Assembly (NCBI RefSeq): GCF_025766255.1
Contig: NW_026516670.1
Coordinates: forward strand, 124,001 to 188,000
DNA from: Zychaea mexicana
Lineage: Eukaryota > Mucoromycota > Mucoromycetes > Mucorales > Lichtheimiaceae
DNA length: 64,000 nucleotides
Reading direction: 5' to 3'
A program made the translations under genes and the position numbers. This document shows positions 38,007 to 47,395 of the stretch, in pieces (positions within the stretch are counted from its first letter, which is position 1; each line of letters starts with the position of its first letter). The notes beneath the pieces were generated by a model that was not told the DNA's origin, did no database searches, and was given only the letters and a program-made list of their open reading frames with translations.

Positions 38007-39244
38007 CCTATGTTGCAAAATATGTATTATAGAATCTTAAGTATTATTAGAGGGATGATGAAGGTCGCACGAAGAATATCGTTGTTTTTGTTTCTACGTC
38101 TTGTATTATTGTTGCATACTATTCCATCCATTTATCTCCAGAATCGAAAAACGTAATAGCCTTTTTAAAATAAAACATTCATCGTGTCCCATCATATCCT
38201 TGTTCGCCTGCTGTGTATGTCATATGTAAAGCTGCTGCGCAACGAATGAGAATAGTAAGCAAGCAAGAAGATTGTCACAAAGCCATAAGTCGTCTTAATC
38301 AAAGACGCTTCTTCTTTGCAGTAACAGCTCTTGCACCAACTACATCATAGTGTCATTCGTTACTGGCGACGTGCCATTTCTTTTATTCTGCATCTTCTTA
38401 TTCAAGCGTGCGCTTTGTGGCTTGACCATTTTGATAAACAAATCTGTTGGTTGCTTTTATTATGCATAGTGCTGTTATTTGACTATAATTGTTCATATTT
38501 CTACGAGCCTTTGTCGTCTGCGCGCCTTCGGCACTGAGGTTTCCGGTCACTAGCATTTAGAAGAAGGTTGAGCTGTGCCAACTCAGTGATTTTGTTGACC
38601 CCATAATATGTAAGATCCATATGAATGCTGTGCGTTTAGTGCTTATGAAAAGGCGGTGGCTAACAATGATGTATGGTATATATGATCCAGTACGTCAGTG
38701 ACAACACACCTTCTAGTAAGATGTCAGCTGTAGAGAACTCTTTAGCTGGTTCTTCATTGATCGCTTGACGGAGCATCAATATGAGCTCATGTCTAAGCTT
38801 TGATAAATCGGTGTATATTGTAAGGTATTGAATGCCGGCTCTTTAGTCTCGGCCCTGATATAATCTACGTCTTGCGTAATAGCCATCATGTTCGGCTTGC
38901 TGGACATCTAGTAATTGAAAAGATGGTAGCTGTACTCACTTTTCATGACCCATCTTTCTTGTTTGATCCAATAAGAAACTGTCTATATTTGGATGATGGT
39001 ATATATAGTATGCCATCATTCATGAGATATGATGGTGCAACATAATAGAGAAAGTCGGCTTGTCTCACGGATGATGGATGACCAGCCCCGTGTGCGGCAT
39101 TTCGTGTGTCTCGAATAGTAAGCGAGTACCCATTGCCCATGCACCAGAGCCAATGTATTGACTAGTATAATACCTTGTCGACGTTGCCACTTCACTGAAC
39201 ATGTATTCCTCTCAACTTGGATGTAAAATGTTGTTGATACAAGT
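38007..39244. other. intergenic, possibly containing further decayed sequence
   Basis: AT-rich. It precedes the L2HGDH relic and may hold more of it, but I could not align it convincingly. The minus frame 39140-38943 has a coding-like look but no family. Confidence 0.4.
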
Positions 39245-39450
39245 GTAGTCGATATGACCAGAAAATTAAGGTTTGACAGTTATTTGCCGGAGTATAACTT
39301 AGTAGTCCGAAGCCTCATGCCGCACAATGATCCCGACAAATTCCAGTATTTGCCGACTTGATAGACGTTTGGAATGAAGGGAAAACTAAGTGGATGTACA
39401 TAGTGCTTTTTTTTGGCTGACATCAGTATTGAAGGTATTTCCATAAATCC
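39245..39450 (+). pseudogene. relic of an L2HGDH-like gene
   Basis: In one frame 39245-39358 reads VVDMTRKLRF, then after a few residues VRSLMPHNDPDKF before a stop. The intact gene has TVDMAGKIKF and VRSFMPHIDPNKL in the same order, with about 20 residues more between them. At DNA level 39308-39343 matches 37711-37746 at 29 of 36 positions. A second patch near 39418-39440 resembles exon 3 around LIGIESPG. Stops and deletions make it non-functional. Confidence 0.65.
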
Positions 39451-39600
39451 AACCTAGCAATTGGATGCACACAATTCCACAAAAGTTAATTACAGTACTG
39501 GATTTTTTTTATTTATGAATGTAATTATAATATGTATGGTTGTATAGAAGGGTGATGCTGGAAGTTGAGTCATATAATCGGTGTTGTGCTGTCAGTTACT

Positions 39601-41517
39601 TCATTTTGTATCGTTTGCAACTCTGAGGCTGTTCTCGATGTTTTGCTCTTTTTTCCGAAGATCGTCAAAGTACGGATCTAAAAAAGAGAACATCAACAAA
39701 GCACATTAAATAAACTTCTCTTATGATCCATATGTTGCATGTAAGTGACAGTAGACATACGATTTAGGGCATCGTTGGCAGTTATGCGTCTGTCGGGCGG
39801 GTATTGAAGGAGTTGCTAAGAGTAAGGCAACAAACAAAAAGATCATCATGTTAATGGTAAAACTCCAACGCATTTGTTGACCACTTACTTTTAATAAGTC
39901 GATGCCTAAGGAATCCAATTTCGGGAGAAGTGTTTCTAAAGGTATCCGGGCAAACATCTCGAAGTCACGCTAGTAGAAATAAAAACGTGAGGAAAGGAAA
40001 AGAGAGATAGCAGAGTGTTATATATACAGTTGTTTTGGCAAAGGAAGTAGTAAAGAAAGATAAAGAGCTTTACCTTATATTCGGGTAATTGAGATACGCC
40101 AGGCCATGTCTCTTCGGTGGGGGTCCCTAACACTGTGCAAATGGAATCAAGGAAAAATACAAACAATCCACAGGTTATATGAACCACAAAATATGTTAAA
40201 TATTATAAAAAGGATATTTGAAAATGCGCTGCAGTTGATCTGGAATAGAGCTGCCTGGGAATAGGGGTCGTCCGGACGCCATTTCTGTTAAACACGAGTT
40301 AAATATTTCAGAAATGTCTTTTTTTAGTGAGCCACTATAAGTTACCTGCGAAGATACATCCAGCAGACCATAAATCGATAGACGTGGAGTATTGTCGGGA
40401 GCCCATTAATACATCTGGTGCACGGTACCATAACGTGACAACCTAAAAAGGGGGTACTCGTTAGCATTCAACATCAATGTATTCTAAGAATCTTTCTCGA
40501 TACTCCATGTTAGCAAAACCAACCTCATGCGAATAACTACGGACAGGTATACCGAATGCTCGAGCGAGACCAAAATCACCAAGCTTGAGCTCCCCTTTTT
40601 TGTTGATGAGTAAATTCTGCGGTTTTAAATCCTATTCATACAAAACCATTTGCAGCGTGAGTCGCACATCGTCTATTCATGGGCCATCCACAAAGAAAGA
40701 AGCAACCATACTCTGTGGAGCACTTTGTGTTCATGGCAGAATGCGATTCCTTTCAGCAGCTGGTACATCAATTGCTGCAATAGGATCAATCGTATTAGTA
40801 ATAATGTCCCCTTCTTTTCTTAGATACCCACCCAACTCGAAAAGAGGAAGTTACTTTAATAGTTATAATATCAATGTCGCCACCGTAGGAATCCAGAAAC
40901 TTCTTTAAATCAGAGTCCAAATACTCGAACACCAACGTCAACTTCTTTTCAGTATGTAAAACATCGTAAAGCCTAATATTATGCAAAGTACAATAAATGT
41001 TATAACCCTTCATTCTAACCTCTTTGTGCAATTCAGCTTCATCACAAGATAAGTTTGATATTTTTACTGATAATAACCTGACAATGTTGACATGTTTTAA
41101 TTCCTTTAGTAACGATATTTCTCGGATCGCAGTACATGGAACCTAGACATACGTATAGAATAGATGTAGTCAGCCAACAACAGCCAGATGAAACGGAAGG
41201 GGATGACTTTCACAACGGATAGCAACATACTCCTTCTTCTTCATTATCCAGTCGAATACGTTTTAAGGCTACAACTTCGTTTGTGTCTCGATTTTGTGCT
41301 TTATAAACGATACCGTACGTGCCTAAAGGAATTAAATAGTCGTGTGCGTTGTTTCTTTTCTGTTAGAAGTGGAAACAATAACAACAACAATACTAAATTG
41401 ATACTCACCTTCACCTAGCTTTTCTATTTTCTATATAATTATAAGAGAATAGGTCAATACCTTATTCGAGCAATGGCATCTATAGCTTTACTGATTCTTT
41501 ACCTGATATTTATCCAT
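39601..41517 (-). CDS. PHO85: cyclin-dependent kinase of the Pho85/CDK5 type
   Basis: Thirteen exons on the minus strand: 41517-41503, 41430-41409, 41322-41231, 41142-41078, 40972-40855, 40774-40712, 40631-40524, 40442-40346, 40284-40218, 40134-40074, 39969-39889, 39815-39761 and 39677-39601. They give 306 residues, the size of yeast Pho85 (305). Kinase motifs are [12 protein letters not shown] (P-loop), ALKRIRL (catalytic Lys), a PCTAIRE cyclin-binding helix, [43 protein letters not shown] and SAGCIFAEM. The strings [13 protein letters not shown] and PDVLMGSR point to Pho85/CDK5. The family controls phosphate response, polarity and the cell cycle with Pcl-type cyclins. Intron 9 (40217-40135) is AT-AC, the others GT-AG. 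The gene is divergent with TFIIIA, with 108 nt between start codons. Confidence 0.94.
40135..40217 (-). other. U12-type AT-AC intron in the Pho85-like gene
   Basis: The minus-strand intron of 83 nt starts ATATCCTTT (exact U12 5' splice-site consensus). It has a TTCCTTGAT branch element at 40154-40146, one base off TTCCTTRAC, and ends GCAC 12 nt after the branch A. Removing it restores [15 protein letters not shown]; reading through gives a stop. Confidence 0.88.
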
Positions 41518-41625
41518 GGGTTGGTAGTGTGTTACAGCAGTAGTAAAAGAAGAGAGGAATAGGCCACCCTGAGTTCAAATTAGCTTTTTTTTGTTTTTTA
41601 GCTTTTTGCTTGCACAGCGCCATCA

Positions 41626-43228
41626 ATGATTGCGCTTAAAGTTACGAGCAATCAGCTAGAATCGAATTTGAAAAACTCGAAGAAACAATATAAAAACGAA
41701 ATCAATAGAACCAGCTTGACAACTGTGCCAGAAAAGATCTACAAATGCACGCTCGACGGCTGTGAAAAAAGCTACCGAAAGCCTAGCAAACTGAAGGAGC
41801 ATGAGCGTACCCATACTGGCGAGGTATATGTTGTACTATGTATAAAGTTTGCCACCTTTTGGTACTCTTTTGGTACTCTTAGGTTATCCTGCTGTATAAA
41901 TTTAACTCTCGCACGCATTGTAGCGACCATTTGCTTGTGTGTTCCCCGGTTGTGGCAAATCGTATATGCGTTCAACCCACTTAGCAGCACACGCACGACG
42001 ACATGATCCCGACGCATCGACTGCCTTCAAGTGCTCATTTGCAGGTTGCAGTAAAGGTTTTGCTACGCAACAACATTTACAACGACATGAAGCTTTGCAT
42101 ACAGCACCAACACCACACAAGGTTAGACTTTGGAAATGTTTTATGCGTGAGAAGGAGTAGAGGTAGATCAACGCCAGACTCATTTAAATGACAAATATGA
42201 CATAGTGCGATTGGCCTGGATGTGGTAATTCGTTCGCCAAACGATACCAGTTACGCAATCACATGTGTTTTCATACTGGTAAAAAACCGTTTCCATGCAC
42301 AATGGAAGGCTGTGGTAAAAGCTTTGATACCGCATGCAAATTAAAAAAGCACGAAATAACGCACTCAGGTACATTGAATATCATGTAATCTCTTTGTCGG
42401 CTATGCATATGCGTATATGAAAGAAACGAATGGCTGTTAAATATCTTGTTTAGATGATTCGCGCTATGTATGCGGATTTGCTGAATGCACTGCAAGATTT
42501 TCCAGGTGGACAGAGCTACGCCATCATGTTGCACACGATCATCCCGTCAATTGTGAAGTTTGCGGCAAATCGTTTGCAAAGCAAGTTCAATTAAGGCGAC
42601 ATTTCAAATGCAAGCACGTTGATCATGATCCTATTTCTTGTTATTGGGAAGAATGCTCAAAACCCTTTTTTTCGGTAAGATAAACGAATTTTAAAATTCT
42701 TCTTTCTTCGTTGAATAACCCTTTGCTGAATGCTTGTCGTTTTATAGAAAAAGGCTTTGAAAATGCATATCGAGCTGGTTCATGAGCGTCCCAATCGATA
42801 CAAATGTACATTTGAGGGCTGTGACAAAGGATTCCCATACAGGTCGTTGTTGGAACGACATGAACAATCACATTCGGTTAGTGAGATCAATTAATTGAAG
42901 ACACAGCTGGATCCAAATATTCTGATAGATCATACCCTTTTAGAGACCACGAGCATCCCAAAAACGACAGCGAGGGCTTGGGCGGAGTATCGCAGATATG
43001 ATCACTGGTTATGATTATGCCGAGAAAAACTCGAGGCGGCGATGGGCATGTCCTTTCAAAAACTGTAACCACAAGTTTACTCGCGAATACGACTTGGAGC
43101 GTCATCTGCAAAGCAAAATGCACGAAGATGATCTTGAATATCTACTCAACAACGAGCGCTTCTCAAAGAAACAGCGTTTGGAGTCATCGTCACCAACAAA
43201 ACCAGACACAAGTCAACCGACACTCTAA
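41626..43228 (+). CDS. transcription factor IIIA (ten C2H2 zinc fingers)
   Basis: Exons are 41626-41823, 41924-42121, 42206-42368, 42454-42674, 42748-42876 and 42944-43228, giving 397 residues. Ten tandem C2H2 fingers are visible, mostly of the TFIIIA style C-x4-C-x12-H-x3-H with G/C/K spacing. They begin at CTLDGCEKSYRKPSKLKEH and end with CPFKNCNHKFTREYDLERH. Finger 7 is the C-x2-C variant (CEVCGKSFAKQVQLRRH). A basic linker (PRASQKRQRGLGR) separates finger 9 from finger 10. TFIIIA binds the internal control region of 5S rRNA genes and nucleates Pol III assembly, and also binds 5S RNA. Finger number and the isolated last finger resemble S. pombe TFIIIA (Sfc2). The 5' end is divergent from the Pho85-like kinase. 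Confidence 0.86.
41856..41877. repeat. 11-bp tandem duplication inside TFIIIA intron 1
   Basis: Two perfect copies of CTTTTGGTACT followed by CTT. It lies within intron 41824-41923, with no coding effect. Confidence 0.8.
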
Positions 43229-43353
43229 TTACCTACAGCCATATTTTACATACACACACATACACGCCAAACATTTTACATACATCACAATATCACCATT
43301 CTGTACATATACTCTTTTCTTTATTAGAAAAAAAAAATATAACAAAACAACTT

Positions 43354-43916
43354 TTATTGCATTGCTTCTTGTGGATTTTGAACCACAATCAGGAGGTATT
43401 CGTGATCTACATGATGTATTAAACGGAAAAAGAGAGAGAAAGTGTAAGCGATAATCAACGTATCACACAATGAGAAATAAACATCACATATACCTGGAGC
43501 GATCATTATTTCGTGCTTTTTCGTACGTACGCGCAAAAACGTAAGATCATTCTATCAATTAGAAGAAGTCATAGTTTGGGTTAGTCTAGCTGGCTCAAGC
43601 TCAAGCTAAACGAACACACAGCAGCACTCGTTTTTACCTGTTCATCTAAAGTAGCAACAGTTGTTCGTGCTTGTTGAACAAGTGTAGAAATCAGTTGCCC
43701 ATATTGCTTCGTCAGCTCATCGTCGAGTGTTGATCGAATTGCTTGACCTTCACTGTTTAAAATGACAACAGCTTTGACGCCTCGCCGGGACGATAGTCGT
43801 TTTAATGTTTCGTCGATTTCAATGGTCTAAAGCACAGTCACCCGAGATTTTAACGTCTTATTAGAAGATGCTTATTGTCAGTTAAGCGTGATTATATTAT
43901 GGATGGTGTATACCAT
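43354..43916 (-). CDS. dynein light chain, roadblock/LC7 type
   Basis: Exons on the minus strand are 43916-43914 (the ATG alone), 43826-43638, 43551-43494 and 43406-43354, giving 100 residues, the normal length. The protein matches [26 protein letters not shown] at the N-terminus, [13 protein letters not shown], then [17 protein letters not shown] across a splice and the C-terminal [12 protein letters not shown]. It is a homodimeric light chain that binds the dynein intermediate chain for microtubule transport. The first coding exon is only the start codon followed by gtatac. It is required because the frame before the second exon hits a stop and has no ATG. The gene is convergent with TFIIIA, with 125 nt between stops. 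Confidence 0.88.
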
Positions 43917-44206
43917 GAACCAAGATCAGTAATGTTCTCTTTCAAAAGGCGTGAAAAAGACACACACGCACTAAGGGACCAAGCTGCTTAAGAATTCAGG
44001 CGACGACAAGCGAATTTTGGATAAGGTTGCACACACACTGGTAGGTGTCAGCATCATTCCAACAATGTGCATACATACTGGGTGAAAAGTTTGTCCTAAA
44101 GCTTTTTTCCAATGTGATACAGAGAAAAAGGCGCTAAAGAATATGATGCAATGAGCATCTGCTACTATTCATAAGTATGAAAACTACAACAGAAAATGCA
44201 ATGCTG

Positions 44207-45988
44207 CTATAATTCGAAATCTCCTTCAGAACCAGTATCGCCTAAGTCGTCATCCGTTATTTCATCTTCACTATCCGTCAAGAGTGCCGTAAGTCGTTCG
44301 GCATTGAGAGCATTCTCCACCAGAACATAAGGCGAGATAGAGAACGAAAAAGCAAGGTCATGTAAGGAAATCGAGTCGACGGGTGTAGCTAAAGATGATG
44401 ACGAGGAAAAGGATGAAATGTCGTTGGCTACGCTCGCGCTGCTGCTACTATTGTCACTATTACTACTGCTACTGCTGCTGCTACTGTCATTGCTATCAAG
44501 GGAGGGACTTTGAGCTGCTGATGGTGAAGGTATGTTTTGAGTTTCCGGCATAAGGAGAGGTTGGGATGATAATATCTGTTCCATTGCTGCGTATCGCGTT
44601 TCAGGTGTATCTTTTTCCATTGTTAATCCGATAGACCGATTGATTCGTCGCTTGGTTACTGCGTTAGCAATCGCAGATTTGATGTAGCTCTACATACTCG
44701 ATTAATAACGATGGATATCGTAAGCAACGCCCAAAAATCTAAAATTCAACCCACTTCGGTGGCAAACAACATGGCATTCACGACCTCTTCAGTCACTCCT
44801 TTCACCAGCCCTTGTTCCAGCGCAATACTTGTCATCCTTGCATGTAATGTTTCGGGACCAGGAAGTTCTTTTAAATCTGTGCAAAGTGGTGCTAACAAAC
44901 CTCGTGCGTAGTCTGCATTAAATGCTACAAAATTTCAAGGTTTTGTTATTTAATCCTATGATTCCACTGTTTTTTTTGTTATCCTTGGGATTGAATGTGG
45001 TGCTCACTTTGTGGAAGTTGTTCCGCAGGTAATGGCAATTGGGGCACTCGACTTATGCGTGGTTTTAAGAGCTTATCGACAAAAGGTCTCAATTTATCCT
45101 TGTCTCCTGCCTGTTTGAATGTAAGCCCTTTTGTTCAGTATCGATCTCAATGAGCGTTTATAAATCTTTATCTTCTCCTTTTTACTTTCATACCTTGACC
45201 AAAGCTTTCAATTTGTCGCGATCAGCTTTGCTTAAGGACATGACATCCATTTTAAGTTTTTTCTTTAAAGGATCTCTTTCATTGTCTCCATCTAACAGAC
45301 TACCATCCTTGCCACGTTTCCGTTTGGCCCAGCCGACAGATCGATGTTTGGATGGTGGAGGGGTTGCAGTTTGAGCGTTATGAACAGTGCTTAGAATAAA
45401 GGCATTATGGAGGTAAGCTGTGATAAATATGGAGGAGAAAGAAATGTTCTTGTTTAGCAAATACATATGGGTACAACCAAACACTTGTTTGTCTGTCTAT
45501 TGTTACAGTGACGAACTGACTATGGTGTTGCGCTTACCGTTTTCATGACTTAGGTATAGATTAGCGTAAAAGTCGAATTCTTGTCGATTAAGCTTTCCAG
45601 CGACGAAGTCTTTTAAAGCATCCCAGTATAACGGGCCATTGTCTCCCAAGGCATCGGCGAGACGTTGTTTGAGTGCGATCACGTCCTGTCGTCCTGTTGG
45701 AGTCATGGTACTGGGAAATTTACCCTTGATGACTAGTTGCTTCTTTTTTGATGGCATTTCCAAATTACTCGTAGCAATTGTTGAATCGTTAAGTGGTGTT
45801 GCTGTTACTGGTGGAGCATTAGTAGGGGCTGGCGTCGTTGTAGTTGCTGGTGTCGCCGCCGTTGTTGTAATTGTTGCTGAATCAGGCTGCTGCTGCTGTT
45901 GTTGTTGTTGTTGTGCTTCTGATCCTGTTGCCGTCGTGGTAGTTGTGGTGGTAGCGACAGCAGGCACCATGTCGACTTCAGCAGGCAT
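44207..45988 (-). CDS. SAGA complex subunit Hfi1/Ada1 (SAGA-Tad1 domain)
   Basis: Exons on the minus strand are 45988-45538, 45417-45194, 45110-45008, 44924-44755 and 44689-44207, giving 476 residues from the chosen ATG. A Thr/Gln/Ala-rich N-terminus (with a polyQ run) is followed by the SAGA-Tad1 domain: DVIALKQRLADALGDNGPLYW, FVAGKLNRQEFDFY and YLHNAFILSTVHNA across a splice. A region resembling a histone-fold partner segment and an acidic Ser-rich tail complete it. The subunit scaffolds SAGA, the histone-acetyltransferase coactivator, through Taf12. An in-frame ATG 50 codons upstream (46138) is possible. I preferred 45988 (MPAEVDMVP) because the upstream extension looks like leader sequence. 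The low-complexity tail (NSDNSSSSASV) is typical of disordered regions. Confidence 0.85.
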
Positions 45989-46551
45989 TTCCCACTTTGT
46001 TAAAGTACAAAGAGCGTATGTGTGTGACTCAAGCGAAATTAGAAAGGGGCAAGAAGAGACAGCAGCGTGGTGAGGTTTGTATGTAAATCTTTTTGATTCA
46101 GTGCCAGACAACTGCTTTGTATTGCTTTTGGTTTTCATAACAGATCACAGCTCTTATAACGCTTTTAAATTATAAAGGCATTGGGCTGTGTCAAGGGAAA
46201 CGACTGGAACCCATTCACATACAGGCATGCTTATAGTCGTCTGAATACATTGATGAAACGAAAATCAAAACATTACTACTTGAATCTATGCCATATGCGA
46301 GACAGAAAGATGTGTAGGTATAGAGCACTGAATCAATGATTATTGGCAAAGCTACTGACCGATGTACAGTAAAACGGTACACAGCACTATTATAAGCCAA
46401 GTTTGACATGCTATTTACAATGTCTAATGTTGTCAGGGCATATTTTAATATCGTTTCTCGCGTGCCACAAGGCACCATCGCCTATCTTCTTTTCGTGTGC
46501 CGATCCTCCACGCAGGAACCAACAGCCCTTTTCTTTACTTTTGATTTCACA
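45989..46551. other. divergent promoter region between Hfi1 and Alg13
   Basis: AT-rich and non-coding apart from a possible N-terminal extension of Hfi1 (to 46138). It holds both promoters. Confidence 0.5.
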
Positions 46552-47221
46552 ATGACAACTGTTTTCGTCACTGTGGGCTCCACGGGATTCGACTCACTTG
46601 TAGAAGCATGTACCGCGGCATCATTTCTGAATGCGCTCGAGCGCTTAGGATATAAAACGCTGTTGATTCAGTACGGCTCGTCTGAATCGATCTTTAAGCG
46701 CAACAGGAACAACAGCAGCAATGACAACAACAGTAAACTCACGTTGCAAGGCTATGCTTACAAGCCTTCTATAACGCAAGACATGGAGAAAGCTTCTCTA
46801 GTGATTAGCCATGCTGGTAAACTCATATACACAAGCTTGATATTCACCACACTGCAGGTCACTAACTCGAGAATATTATATAGGATCAGGATCTATTTTA
46901 CAGGCACTAAGGATACCAAAACCACTGATTGTAGTAAGCAACAGCCTTCTAATGGATAACCATCAACAAGAACTTGCACAAGCAATGAGCGACAAAGGCT
47001 ATTGCATATGTAGCAACCCGAGGTATGCTTTTCAAAGAAATCTCGCGAAACGCCACATATACAGCATTGCAGTTTTTTAACGAGCTGGTTTCATACCTTT
47101 TTGTGGTAGTAACCTTATTGATGCTGTTGATGAGCTCAGTAGCAAAGAGCTGGTTCGGCTACCGCCTCCATCCACCAGCGCATTTGCCAATTTATTGAAT
47201 ACACATATGGGGTTCACGTAA
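46552..47221 (+). CDS. ALG13: UDP-GlcNAc transferase subunit Alg13
   Basis: Exons are 46552-46816, 46884-47022 and 47110-47221, giving 171 residues. The N-terminus MTTVFVTVGSTGFDSLVEA and the nucleotide-sugar motif ISHAGSGSILQALRIPKP, formed across the first splice, are diagnostic. NHQQELAQAMSDKGYC follows. Alg13 is the soluble catalytic half that joins membrane-bound Alg14 on the ER to add the second GlcNAc to dolichol-PP-GlcNAc in N-glycosylation. The Asn/Ser-rich loop (about 50-63) is a lineage insert. Upstream CTG/ATG frames that extend the N-terminus were rejected because the fold starts at this Met. The gene is convergent with RGP1, with 175 nt between stops. Confidence 0.93.
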
Positions 47222-47395
47222 TGTTTACAAAATGGTGGTTTTACTTGTTCTTTCTTCGGTCCAGAGCACTTTTGTGTTGGAACGAATCAGCAACAAACAG
47301 AATGAGGTTGTGCGTAAGTGCATGTTGAAGAAAAAATGAGAGGGGAAAAGGTAAACTAGGGTTAGTCGAGGAGAAAAAGAGTTGAAGACATTGGT

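Noticed and set aside
38943..39140. Minus-strand 65-codon ORF in the gap after the L2HGDH-like gene
   Set aside because: The start is not convincing and no homology is evident; it could be part of decayed sequence, but I cannot support it.
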